From Vespula vulgaris (taxonomy: Eukaryota; Arthropoda; Insecta; Hymenoptera; Vespidae), in assembly GCF_905475345.1 (NCBI RefSeq), contig NC_066602.1, forward strand, positions 4,362,814-4,426,813: a stretch of 64,000 bases of DNA, read 5' to 3'. Positions 37,057 through 49,363 of this stretch are shown one piece after another; position 1 is the stretch's first letter; each line of letters starts with the position of its first letter. The notes beneath the pieces are model-generated. The model did no database searches, was not told the origin of the DNA, and worked only from the letters and a program-made list of their open reading frames with translations. Both the position numbers and the translations under genes were made by a program.

Positions 37057-38080
37057 CAAGCACAGTTTTCTTCTCCTTTTACTTGATCAGCACTCGATTT
37101 CTTAATTAGCAGAGAACATTCCGGCTGACAGATCGCAACTTCTTTTTCTGGGCCAGCTGCGCGAACGAAGTGACTTTCGTCTTTGGCACCTCTCGATAAT
37201 TCCTCTTCTTCTTCTTTTTTTTTGTCTTTTTTTCTTTTCTTTTCTTTTAAATCCCTGTCCCTTTTATTTTTAACGTTGAAAGCGTTAAACCGTATCTTAA
37301 AAGTCGAATAATAAATTACCATTGCTCGATTTGTCTCCTCCGGTAAGTACTTCGCCCCATTTCAAATTCGTAACACCATTTTAAATACCACAACAAAATT
37401 TTTTATTTTTTTATTTAGAAATTTTTTTCATTTCTTTCTTTCTTGTCTCTCTTTTATTCGTAACAAATTCGATGAAAGATCGTTCCTGATTTAAAAATAA
37501 TTAGATCTTAATTGATCTTTCTCTCCGTAAAATCTTTCATGATGAAATACATTTTTGTTTCTTCTCAAGAGCAAAAAGAACGGTACACGAACTATGACCC
37601 TTGTAAAAATACGGTAGAGAGAAAAGGAGAAGGGAGGAAAAGATATCGTTTGAAATATTTAGCAAATGTGAGAAATCATTTTAACAAACGAGAAAAGAGA
37701 ATCTGACTGTAAAGGTCCTCCGAAGATATTGGTGAGAGAAAAAGAGAGAAAAAATACGAAACGAGCTTTCTAACAGTGATTCTCATTGATACCTTGAAAA
37801 GAAATCTATCGAGAAATATATGTAACGATTTATAGGTTATTTTCAATCATTTATAGATTATCTACGATAGTTATTATATCGCGATATATATTTATAAAGT
37901 CTAAAATATAAAGTATACAAGTATTGATAGTGAATTAATTTAGTTGCATTTGGAGAATGCTTTGGAAGGATCTCGGAGATTCTTTTTCAGAGACTTACGA
38001 GTTGAACAGCCGGTATTGCTCGAGAAGAGTCGAGAAGGATCCATGCATGGGTAATGCGATGCAATAATCGAGTGAGTGAG

Positions 38081-38108
38081 TCGTCTCGTCTCGTCTCGTC
38101 TCGTCTCG
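38081..38108. repeat. (TCGTC)n microsatellite
   Basis: Five pentamer units next to a GC-richer patch. Confidence 0.95.
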
Positions 38109-38260
38109 GTCGCAAGGTTCGCCTATAAAACGCGAACGCGAGCCAGCCCCGTAATTACTGTGTGGAAGTGACTGCTTGCCGGTTAACGTTCCACCTCGTC
38201 CAAAGGGTTCATCGGCTCGATTGGTTTAGCTTGCCACCTAACGGTGTGTTGGCAAGCAAC

Positions 38261-38393
38261 CATGCTCTCTCTTTCTCTTTTTCTCTTTCTCTCTTCCTTT
38301 CTCTTTCTCTCTTTCTCTCTTTCTCTTTTTCTCTTTCTTTCTTCTTTCTTTCTTCTGTTTTTCTTTCTTTTCTCTCTTTTTTTTTTTTAGTGA
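38261..38393. repeat. Long pyrimidine tract, CTTT/CTCT units
   Basis: Over 130 bp that are almost entirely pyrimidine on the + strand. Confidence 0.9.
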
Positions 38394-39056
38394 AAATTCT
38401 GAGACCCATTACACTGAGTAACAAAAATCTCTTATGAGATATTGGGATTATTTTTAACTAGGATGAGAAGAGTACAGAAAGAGAGAGAGAGAGAAAAAGA
38501 GGGAATGAGAGAGTTTCATTTATCTTGTATTAGATCTCTTTAATTTCTTGAAATATCGATACTTCGAGCAGCTGTATCTTTTTGACATACTTAGCAGCTG
38601 AAGAAAAATTCTAAAATCCCATTTTATGTATTATACATTATAGAAGAGTTTATGCTTCACCTTTTAGATAAAAAATCAATACTGATTAATATTAGCCTTT
38701 TACAAAATAAAATTATTTTTATTCGGATAAAAGATTTTATTTTTCCTGCCACAGGTATCTCTATTTTCAGAAGTTTGATTTCATTTTTTGTCAAAACAGA
38801 AGATTGTTATAGTGTTCTTGTAAATTTACACGCTTACTATATTATACTTAATATAATATAATTATACTAGTACAAATAATATCATTTTTATTTGAAAATT
38901 TAACGCGTTGAATATATATGAAATTATATAAAATACAATTGAAAATTATAATAATATTATAATACATACATATATTATATTATATAATATATTATAATTA
39001 TAACAACAAAAATAAAATTATAAAAAGTTAAGTACATTAAATGAATTTCAAATATT

Positions 39057-39087
<31 letters not shown>

Positions 39088-39827
39088 GAATGAATATATC
39101 AAATGAAAAGTATCTATGTCGATGGAATCCGTTCATTCTTTTGTAATGAATTACTCTGTAATTATCTGTGTCTCCTTTCGTCCTTCGTAAAGCAACAGGT
39201 GCAACAAGCGAACTTTGAAAACATATTAAAAAGACTCTTCAGAAAGAGGAACTCCTACCAATTGGGAATCGAGATTATTATAGGGTAAGAAGTACGAGCC
39301 GTTGACTCTAACGAATGTCTAAGAGAGAGAGAGGGAGAAAGAGACTTTAAGATAAGAAACGAGAATAGGCTTTACTTGTCTTTCTTTTTTCATCTCGATT
39401 TTCACCGTTTACCCTTTCATACACACACACATGCATACACACCTATGTATAGGTACACTTTCATACTGAATTACTTGTCCTTTCTCTCAGAACATACTTT
39501 GAAGAGATACACAGGTGGTCGCATTAGTAAGTTCAATTTCGTAACTTGATTATCTCAATCAAATTTCAAGATATATAAATATATAGATCATTGATCGATA
39601 TCGATCACAATAATTAAAATAATTAAGATAAAAATGATGAAAATGTGAGGTTCACTGTTATTGAAACGAATCATGAAAAAGAAAAACGTAAAACCTATTC
39701 TTGTAATATTAAAAATTACATATTTAATACATTTGATTAAAAAAAAAGAGAGATCTATTTGACGATCGATGAGAGTGAAGAACGAAGGAATATAATCCAT
39801 AAGAGAAAGTCAATGTATAGAAGAGGG

Positions 39828-39858
<31 letters not shown>

Positions 39859-40480
39859 CAAAATCAGTAGGCGTTCCATATCGAATCGACTTGAAGCCTA
39901 AATTCGTGACACTTCACATGCACGAACTACTCTAACACAATCATCTTTTACCCCTTTTTCACAGCAAAGCAAATTCGTTAGAGGATCCTAAGAAAGGTGA
40001 CATGAAAACATAAAAAAAGAAGAAGAAGGGAGGTGCTCGAAAAAAAAAATATATAAAAATAAAACAAAAAGATAAAATAAAAATAAAAGAGAAGCGCGAT
40101 ATTTAACATCTGCCCTATAATAACGAACTTCACAAACACATATACACGTAGCAATCACTATACCAAGCCTAATCTTTCTAGATACTACAACAGAAGGGTC
40201 TGATTTGTAATTTATCGTTTTATAGATTATGGCCCTTTTTTCTGTTTTTTTTTTTTTTTTTTTTTGAGCCTATCTATTAAACGAAACAATGTCACGAAAA
40301 GCTGACAATTTGCGTAATTAATACTCTTAATGTCTCTCAGTGGTTCTCATCCTGAATCTCTGGAAAAAGTTGTCAAAATTCTTTAAGATGTTTCTTATTC
40401 TTTTTTTTCATTTTTATTTTTCTTCTTTTTTCTTCTACAACGTCCAGTTCGAATCAGAGCATCGATATCACGCTAGTTTA

Positions 40481-43400
40481 AAGTCCCTTCTTGTCCTTAG
40501 CCATCCCTAAAGGTGCACCTGCACGGACCGGCTTTCTTCTTCATATTTTATCGACGGTTAGAGGAGCCAAAAATTACTGCACTCTTCTTCTTCTTCGCGG
40601 AGTCATTAACGAGTCGGCAGATTCGGTCGAAACGAGGCCAGATTAGCTACGATTAGCCACGCGTTCTTCTTATTTTTTCTCTTCTTTCTTCTTTTTTGAA
40701 AAAGAGAGACAAAAAGATAATTATTCCTTCGAGTAATTCACCTAAATATATCGAAATTTGTTAAGTTCTTACGATTTATTTAAAAAATGAAAGAGATCGA
40801 GATATTAATCTTAATTTATTTGTCCCAGTGTTAAATTGATTCACATTATAACGTTTCTCTCAACAAATTCGAGATGGAATTACTTTTCTCGAGATATTTT
40901 GATTGAAAATGAGTGGGAAAAAGAAAGAAATATAGACGTTAAAATTTGTAAACCGAAAAAAAATGAAAGAGACAAAAGATCGTTGATTATGACGAAAAAT
41001 AAAATAAAACGGAGAGATAAGTAATGAACGTTTATCGCTTGAAATTACATCGTTGTTATATACAGGGTGTGAAAATTATTATTTGGAGAGGTAGAATTAT
41101 AGCCGGAGGATATAATAATTACACGGGGCACGAGAGAAAAGAAAGAGAATGATTGCCTTTAGATAAAAGACATCTTGCAGGGGCGATAATTGTAGCAAAA
41201 GAAAAAAAGGATTTTTGTAAGCTTTCACGTTTTTCGAGCTTCGTTTCAAGAAAGTATCTCAATAATAATTTACAACTCTTTATTTTACAGTTTTACGAGA
41301 TTCTTAGCTCTAAATTGTTTTTTTTCCTTCCTTTTTTTTTACATTCCTTTCGGCAAGGACGTAATATTCGAAGGCGAGCACAAATATTTGTATAACAAAG
41401 CTATATACCGCTCATGGCTAAGACCACCGCCCATTATTGGCACCTGCTCGAGATAATAAAGCAATTGGCTAACGATTATCGAAATTCGCAAGTGGATGTG
41501 CCATCCATCGATGGTTGCCTCGAGCTTAGCTTTTCATAAAATCTTTCTTACTCTTCGAATTCGATGCTGTTTCTCTTCGATAACCCAACGTATTATGACA
41601 TTTATGTCGCTTATTTAACAGCTGTGTTCATTCCTTAAATGATCCAACTAATGTCACTAAATCTTAATAAGATTTAAAAAGCGCATTCAAAGGATAGACA
41701 AAACTAAATTGATTATATATAGATATCTTGTTTCATGTCTATTATTATTTATATATGGGTATATAAAATTGTACATTATCGCATATACGTATATAGCTAG
41801 AAATTTGATAACAATCATAGATTCGGTATTATAAAGAACTTAATCGCAGACCTATCATAGTTCTAAATTTGTATATTATTACTATACAAAGAGGAATTTG
41901 TTGACAACCATAAATCCTATCTAATACAAAGCTCAATTATATTCGCTAAGAAAAAAGCCGAAATATCGTAAATCCAAATTTGTAAAGAATAATTAAGCAT
42001 AGGTATAGGTACAGGTATATAAAAGATAACATGTATAAACCATCGACGAGAATAAATCGATCAACGTGTTAGAAAGTCTAGAACGAATGGAAGCAAACAC
42101 ACAGATAGAAAAGGAGAGAAAAGGAGTAGAAAGAGGAGAAGGAGAAGGAGGAGGAGGAGGAGGTAGGAAGAGGGAGAAGAGGGAGAGGAAGGAAGGAATG
42201 AAAAGAAAAAAAGACGGCTATATCGGTGGGAGGTAGAGAGAAGAGGAGTAGGAGAAGTTTCGACTCCCTCGACGTCGGCGTCGTCGACGTTGACGTCGAT
42301 CAACCGTCGGATTACGCATGTCCTGGCAGCTGCGCGCATCCTTCCTGGGCGTTCCAAAGAGCCGCCAATCGGTGTAACTCTCTAATAACGAGTGCTCCCG
42401 GAGTGGGCCAATCGTTGAAGAGGAAGGTATCAGTGCGGGTGTCATCGGCCATTCAGGAAGGCCGATCTTATCGTTCGAACGTGAAGGGGGCTACAGAAAC
42501 GAAGGAAGGATGTGTTGCCGCGGCTTCCCTCTGTACTAAACGCGACGATGATAGTAATCGCGATTCACTAATTCTCTTACTACTCTTTTTCCTTTTTTTT
42601 CTTTTTCTACAGAATGGCCCAAAAGTTCCTAGGTGGGCCAAAAGTGTTCCTATTAGGTGATTTTAATAAATCGATCGTTACTTCTCGAAACTTTGTCTAG
42701 CTAATTTTTTGTTCAAATTGTGAAACTACTAGACTAAGAGTAATTGATTTTTAGAATCATTTTAGAAATGTTGAACACGTATAATGTAGTATCATTATTT
42801 TCTTTTATTTTTATTTCATTATATATATGTATATACTTTTTTCGGGGTTTTTTTTTATCTTTTAGTTAATTTAGCTTTCAGCAAGTTTGTTTAATCTTTT
42901 AACAAATTTAGCTTTTCTTTATTGGTTATACGTGTATTAGTTCATTCTGAGATATTGAACTTTTATATTTGTCATAATTAATACTAATCATAGATATATT
43001 AATTATAATTAATATCAGAAAGAAATAATAAATAATAAACTATAATAAAAATAAAACTTTAACTTTTCCTTTCTCTCGAAGATAATAGGTAAATTTATTA
43101 TTTGAAATTGGATACTTTTTAGAGATAGTTGAGAAAAGAAAATTTCTCGAGTAAAATACTTCGGTAGAAAAGATCATGCCGAGGCCCTTCACCCTAATCG
43201 ATCCATAGAAAATCGAGGATACACCTTGCGTCTCGAAATTGTCCTTTTTCTCTCCCTCTCTCTTTCCCCCTCTCTCTCTTTGTTGGACACGAAGATGACG
43301 AAGAAGATGAGGACGGCAATTCGGCCTCCATAAATTGCGATTTTGACCGAGAGATTAATATTTGATCGACGCTGTGTACCCCGTGAAATCTTACGTGGGG

Positions 43401-44210
43401 AAGAAGAGAGACCGGTCATAGAAACAAAAAAAAAATAAAAGGCAACTCTCTTTCTAAGCATGCGAAAAGAGAGGACGATCTTGATGCATCTTCGACCAGC
43501 TGCTGGCGTCTTTTCGAAGCTAAAATTATTATTATCCTCTCGATGAAATTACACCCAGGAAATGTGCTCCTTCTCTCTCCTTTTTCCCTTATAACGTTTA
43601 ACTTCTTTTTCTATCTAAATTTATTTCCTATTGTTTCTTCTTTTTCTTTCCTTTGCTTTTCTTTTCTTTCAAAAAGTTATCGAAAGTAGTTGTTTCCTTT
43701 TGCCTAACTCCTTCCCTAATTTTTATCTACGTTATCATTCATCAATTTTTCTTCCACCATTTACAAAGCCATAGAAAATTCTTTGAGATATTACTTAAAT
43801 AATCATTCACATTTTATTACGTTGTTTGCAAGAGTCAAAGAAAATAATAGCAATCTTGTAAACAAAATTCGATATAATAATTAGCTTACCCATTACGTTA
43901 CAGGTGTTCCTATTATCGTCTCGTTGATTTGAAGAAGAATAAGAAATTTTCGACGTGGTCTAATTATGGCAAAGGAAAGAAGGAAAGAAGGTCAATTCTT
44001 GAAAAGAAAAATACCTGAAAACAAAAGTTCTATAGAAATGCTAGTAGAAAAGAAGAAACATCGAGGAGGATTAAAACATTGTCGAGGGTTAAAAAGAACG
44101 GGGGTTGGAAACATTTTCACCTGCCCTTTCGTCGTCGTCGTCGTCATCGTCGTAGTCGTTGTTGGCCGTCGGCGTTCGTTGCTTCTCGTTGCTTTCCGAC
44201 ATACAACGGT

Positions 44211-44244
<34 letters not shown>

Positions 44245-45094
44245 GGGTTGCCAGGCCACGACACGGTTTAACCTTCCTCTTTTAAAAAGTCCTGCCGCCT
44301 CGCTCGACGCTCATAAATTAATCTACCGAACCATCTGATACTTACTCCTCGTTAGGGGTGAGTTGCCACCGACGCTCTTTCTTCGGTATTACGTCCTTTT
44401 ATCTGATTAACCCAACGTAATTTCGTGTTTCCTTTCTTGAAAAAATAGTTTCTTCACGCAAATGAATTGAAAATTTATAGTGAGTTCGATTGTTCCTTCA
44501 AGTATTAATCTATTCAAGGATTACATAGTTTGTTTAAATTAGAAACATAAAGATCTAATTTTTTAGCTCGTTTCAACGATTAAACACCTTTAAAAATATA
44601 CCAGAGGTATGATAAAAACGATACGCTCATATGTAATATTAGAATTTTCAAACAAACCAAATATGCAAATTTAATAGGACGTAATATTCTTAAATAGATT
44701 AAGAAGCTTTTAAAGTTTTCAAACTAAAACGCTTCGCAAACAAATTATAAAAAAATATTTTCACGCCGAAAGTGATACATACAATGGAGTACATTGACAT
44801 AAATCAGTTCATAAAACGAGAATCGACGAAGCGAAACGAACAGTGTAAGTGGGAGCAAAATAAAAGATCGAGAAGAGGGATGAGGAGAAACGGGAACAGA
44901 GACAGACTGACAGACAGAGACAGAGAGAAAGAGAGAAGGAAAGAGAAAAACGTTCGACACAACATTTGGACAAACCGCAAAGAGCAGAAGACCAGTTAGG
45001 GGGCGATGATCCGTGAATGTGCACAACCTGTCTTCCTACATCTCCAAAGAGAAGTTAACCATCGAGAAAGACAGAGAAAGAATGATGTTATATA
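40481..45094. other. Gene desert, fifth block, with candidate regulatory patches
   Basis: No gene recognised. The patches 40490-40660 and 41400-41545 are more balanced in composition and contain E-boxes (GTGCACCTGCAC at 40513-40524, GGCACCTGCT at 41440-41449) and homeodomain-like ATTA/CAATTGG cores. The island 42240-42560 is GC-rich. Repeats include (GGA)n at 42135-42165, (GTC)n at 44130-44160 and (GAGGAC)n at 44211-44241. A TE-end-like motif TACAGGGTGTGAAAATT is at 41060-41076. These are candidates only. Confidence 0.4.
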
Positions 45095-45096
45095 CC

Positions 45097-45256
45097 AGGG
45101 TGTCGAAAACGAAAAGGGATTTAATTCTAGTACAATGTACTCGAGATATATTCGAGTTGGATACGATTAGCCCATAGGGGGTCGTTAGAGTCCTGACTAG
45201 TATAAAGCTGTAGCGTGTGGTTAACCCTCCGTGTTTATTTGTCATTCGACACTCTA
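45097..45256. mobile_element. Short inverted-repeat element (MITE-like), about 160 bp
   Basis: The left end AGGGTGTCGAAAAC at about 45097 faces GTCATTCGACACTCTA at 45241-45256, i.e. AGAGTGTCGAATGAC in reverse. The flanks are TA-rich. The interior has no open frame of transposase type. AGGGTGTC ends are common among insect DNA transposons. Confidence 0.55.
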
Positions 45257-45416
45257 TTTATTATCATTGATCTTTTCTAAGCCACAGAAAAACACTCATC
45301 AGTCTACATTAATTCGTCTTAATTTTACTCTCATCCGTATTTCTAACTTAAGAAATTGTCATCATTTATTTTCTTAGATGATTTCTTAAGAGCCAGTTTC
45401 AATAAATAAATAAATA

Positions 45417-45560
45417 TTAGATTGATTCATAAGTGTTATTAGAAATGGTGAATATTCTAATCAGAAGTTGTAGTCTGATTATTTCGTAGAGTTATTAAAG
45501 TACCGGTTTATTGTAATCAATTTTTTGAAAATAAACGATCATATTTATAAATCGATCTAA
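45417..45560. mobile_element. Mariner-type MITE A, 144 bp with TA target duplication
   Basis: The left end TTAGATTGATTCATAAG (45417-45433) is complementary to the right end TTATAAATCGATCTAA (45545-45560). TA dinucleotides sit directly outside both ends (45415-45416 and 45561-45562), as expected for Tc1/mariner insertion. TTAGRTTGATTCATAAGT resembles classic mariner termini. Confidence 0.75.
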
Positions 45561-45574
45561 TATATAAAGAAATG

Positions 45575-45680
45575 TTAGGCTGTATCATAAACGTCATTAT
45601 AATTGTCCGACTGATATATTTTAATTAAAATTTATATAAATGCCTTACTTTTAAACAACTACATTTATGAATCAACCTAA
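45575..45680. mobile_element. Mariner-type MITE B, 106 bp
   Basis: The left end TTAGGCTGTATCATAAACG (45575) faces ATTTATGAATCAACCTAA (45663-45680), the complement of TTAGGTTGATTCATAAAT. It has the same terminal motif as MITE A, whose right end is 14 bp away. A TA duplication is not visible; the flanks are TG and CA. Confidence 0.65.
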
Positions 45681-45954
45681 CAAAGAAATAATTAAAAAAT
45701 GAAGTCAGGATCGTATGAAAAGAAAAAAAAAGGGAAAAGGTAGAGCAATCGACTCCCTCGCAATATCCTTAAATGATCATCTCCGTTTATACCTGAAAAT
45801 AATTATTCTTTCAGATCACTCGTTAAAAGGACGAACCGACCGATCCTCTCATTCAGAAAAAAAAGGATAATGGATCCTTCTTCTCCAGCTTCCGTCGCGC
45901 ACGCTTACGTGCATATATAAAAAAAGCGTCGCGACCTTCGTGACGAAAGAGAAG

Positions 45955-46003
45955 AAAGAAAGACGAAGAAGACGAAGAAGACGAAGAAGAAGAAGAAGAA
46001 GAA
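45955..46003. repeat. (GAAGAC)n/(GAA)n microsatellite
   Basis: Hexamer units followed by pure GAA units. Confidence 0.95.
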
Positions 46004-46694
46004 GTATACAATAATTCTTAACCGCGTGAAACGCCTTTTGAACCGTGAAAGATGTCTGCTTTTGCCAGTAGAAAACAAGGGACCAAAATTGCAGGTATAT
46101 AATTGTCCAAGAGAAGAGGAAGAAGGTGTGTATATTAATATATATATATATATATATACGTATACACACACATACACACATATATTCTCTTACGCAAGAG
46201 TTCGAAAAAGAGATACGTCCTTCGAAAAAAAGAAAAGATGATCATACTTTTGATCTTCGTGGAAGGCGAAAAAACATGAGAGAGAAGAAGAAAAAAGGAA
46301 GAGAGAAAGAGAGAAAGAGAAAAAGAGAGAATATATAAGTCGCGTGTCGAAAGTCGGTCGCGATTACATCTTCCCTTTTGAAAGAAAACGCCCAAGTTAC
46401 AAGATACAACCTCTCTTCTTTCTACTTTCTTTTTATTTTTTCAACAAATTCCATGGATCATTGGTTTTTGCATTTCAAGAAATTTGGCCGCGTGTCTCGA
46501 AGAGGAATGGATCGTACGGTCGTCCATTCAAAATTTCGAAGGAAAGGTGAACACACGAGAGGATAATTTGAAGGACTCACGAGATACGCGAACAATTTTC
46601 TAATAAAAAGAGATGAATGTTATGTAAGACCCTTGACAATTCATCTCTTTTTCTCTTTCTATCTCTCTGTATATATATATATATACATACATGA

Positions 46695-47162
46695 GCCAGT
46701 GATTATGAAAGTGGTCCAAATCATTTGGGATATTTTGTGTCACGCGCTATTATTAAAATTTTCGAATTACATAAAAGTATTATTTTTTAAGAATAAATAT
46801 ACAATGCATACTGGTTCGATCTTTTTTTTATCGCTATAGAAAAAAATAATTTTTCTATAAATCAAATCCAAATACATCAAGATGTATGTATCTCAAAAAA
46901 AAAATAAATTACTCAAAACAATTGGAACACCGCTATTACGAATTGATTCTATAGCACCGACGAAGCTATCAGTAAACGGAAGGAAAGAAAAATAAAAGTG
47001 ACCTGGAAAACTGTAAGAATTGATTTTTCATCGTTTTGTATTACACGCATTTATAATATCAGAAATGATGTGTCGTGTTGACGAGGACAATAATTGCAAT
47101 ATGTGATCTTCTAATTGTTTTGAATACTGTATATGACTTAGACCACTTTCATAATCACCGGC
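46695..47162. mobile_element. Inverted-repeat DNA element, about 468 bp
   Basis: Terminal inverted repeats start GCCAGTGATTATGAAAGTGG (46695-46714) on the left and have the matching complement CCACTTTCATAATCACCGGC (47143-47162) on the right, about 25-30 bp each with few mismatches. The element sits inside a TA/CA microsatellite, which hides any target duplication. The interior has no transposase frame. It is related to the shorter copy at 19795-20060. Confidence 0.75.
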
Positions 47163-48340
47163 ACACATACACACACACAGACATATATATATATAATAGA
47201 AAGAGAGAGAGAGAACAAGAGAAAAAAATTCTAGCTAGTTAGTTTCACATGCAAAAAGAAGAGGATAAAGAGAAAATTCGCGTGAGACGAAATGAAAAGT
47301 TTTTGAACATGAAATGAGTATAACATGTACAAAAAAAAGAGCATGATCACGTCACGCAGGAGCCACGAGTATATGACCGCTCGACTTGTTAAGTTTCACA
47401 GGCGATTAAAAAATAATAATCGAAAGAGATTAGAAAAATAGAAGAAAAGATACGTGAAAAATGAAGAGAAACGAGAAGGTGACAGAGGATTTAAGAGAAG
47501 GAAAGAGAGAAGAAAACGGGAGGAGCGTATTAAAGTGCGGCCTTTGCCTACCCCCACCCTTCGCGCATCTTTCCCTCTCTCCTAAAGTCAGAGACACTGT
47601 ACTTAAAGAGAAAACGGACACTCCTAAACATATTTCATTTTAATATTTATTCTAATAATTCAGAGGAATGTTTAGAGATTAATTATTTCAATCCCGATGA
47701 CGATAGTCACCCAATATTTTTTCAAGGCGACATTCTATAACAATTATTCTATTAAAAAATGTTATATTTTTATTGTATAAATACGCAATTACTATTAATT
47801 ATATTCTTTCTCTCTCCGTGTCTTTCTCTAAAATCTTCTCTCTTATTTTAATAAGGCAAATAGAAAAAAAACAACGATTGAAATAAACGACATATTGATC
47901 TTACATAGATCATCTTTCTCTCTTTCTAAAAGACAGAAATGAAACTAAAAGAGATAACAGAAATAATCGGCATAACGATCTCTTATAAATCATCATCATC
48001 AACTTTCTGTCCACTCTCTCTCTCTCTCTCTAAAATCTATAACGTTAAACTAAGAAAGTTAACAAACAAAACCAACCTAAAGGAATCAAGAAAATCATAT
48101 TGGATCAATCACTCTGATCCGAATATCGACATCGGTATATCGTATATAAAGAAGTGAGGAGATATATAAACCTGGTCGAAGGGGGATTTAGAGGGAGAAT
48201 AGGGAGACATTGTGGGAGAGGGGGGATAGGAAATCGAAAGCAAAGTCCGTAACCCCCGTTTGCGACTGGGCAAGGCTTCGCTTCAGACACGGCGTGTCCT
48301 CGGCGTGGTCCACATCGTCTCCTCTCTCGTGTGTGCCCTT
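47163..48340. other. Gene desert, sixth block
   Basis: Starts in a (CA)n/(TA)n/(GA)n compound microsatellite (47163-47220). A diverged duplication of about 95 bp is visible between about 47880-47975 and 47960-48060 (shared GAAATAA.CG.CATA.CGATCT..ATAAATCATC pattern). No gene recognised. Confidence 0.45.
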
Positions 48341-48345
48341 GTCGT

Positions 48346-48382
<37 letters not shown>

Positions 48383-48437
48383 TCCCTCTCCCTCTCCTCC
48401 CCTCTTTCTCTCTCTCTCTCGCTCTCTCTCTCTCCTT
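48346..48437. repeat. (CT)n/(TCCC)n microsatellite
   Basis: Long pyrimidine tract inside a GC-richer region. Confidence 0.95.
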
Positions 48438-48439
48438 CA

Positions 48440-49051
48440 ACGGTCTCAGATAATCAAGCTCGCGGAGACTCTCGTCCTGTCCTCTTCGAGCGCGCACGGC
48501 GCGTTTCGACGGCCAACCGCAGTCGCCCTCGTCGTTTGCCACCGACTTGCCACTCTTTCTCCTCGTGTCGTTCCACTACTACGATAAAAGGGAGTGCGCT
48601 TTCGGCTTTTCTTCTCTTGTACTTACTTGTATATAATTTTTTTTCTTCCTCGATCACTCATTCATTTCTGATCTAAGGATATTAGATAGAACGAGAGAAC
48701 GTACGATCGAGAAAGTTCAATTAATTACTTCTTTTTCGGGATAGAGAGGGAGAGAAAAAAAATTAAGTGTGTTTTATGTGTCTCGATTTTATCGCAAGGT
48801 GAATTTCTTTTTATTGGAATATATAGATTTTTTGTTTCATCTATCAGTTGACATTTTCTTTTGTCAATGAGAAGAGACAGTATCAGGTGAACTATTTAAC
48901 ATGTTTACGTCAAGAGGAAAGCACTAGCCTATGAGAAGAGATTTCTTTTTCGGAGCCTGAAGATCATACTATCGTTGGATGATATTGTTATTTGTTGTGT
49001 GGACGACGGAGAGTAAACTAGGAGGAAGTCTGGATTATAAAAATCAACAGG
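48440..49051 (+). other. Candidate 5' non-coding exon(s) of Pox neuro
   Basis: A GC-rich stretch at 48440-48600 beside a CT tract is followed by two plausible donors: CAAG|GTGAAT at 48798/48799 and CAG|GTACGT at 49051/49052. The nearest fitting + strand acceptor is CTAATCTGTTTTAG at 53565, immediately before the Pox neuro start exon, which must itself receive an upstream exon. The link is inferred from position and splice-site quality only. Confidence 0.3.
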
Positions 49052-49083
49052 TACGTTCGTTCTCTCTCACTCTCGTCTTTTTC

Positions 49084-49102
49084 GTCTTCCTCTTCCTCTT
49101 CT

Positions 49103-49133
<31 letters not shown>

Positions 49134-49145
49134 TTTCTTCTTTTT
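49084..49145. repeat. (CTT)n microsatellite
   Basis: CTT run with CCT interruptions, just past the GTACGT donor. Confidence 0.95.
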
Positions 49146-49363
49146 ATTTTCTTTATTTTCTCCAGTTGGGATGAGAGAAAAAAACGCACCATGACGGACG
49201 TTTCCGCGTGTAATTGTCGGCCGGCATCGACTGGACAAATAAATTATCCTCGCCGCGAGTTTCTTGCCAATTAAAGCGATCCCCCCCTCGTTACGTACCT
49301 ACTACCTACTCAGTGTGTAACTCAATGTCACGTCTACGTTTTGTGAAAAAGATAGATATCGAC

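Larger units (their letters stand above)
33181..40480. other. Gene desert, fourth block
   Basis: AT-rich with GA/CT tracts at 33654-33690, 36050-36093, 38261-38393, 39056-39082 and 39832-39859. Other repeats are (CGCT)n at 37026-37056, (TCGTC)n at 38081-38108 and (TA)n at 36545-36562. A GC-richer patch at 37960-38270 may be regulatory. Open frames such as 34950-35324 and 33498-33770 contain simple repeats and have no recognisable domain. Confidence 0.5.

Noticed and set aside
42226..42660. Open frame of 144 codons on the + strand
   Set aside because: It begins in a GA tract and ends in a poly-pyrimidine run, has no recognisable motif, and the opposite strand is equally open. The composition of a GC-rich island explains it.
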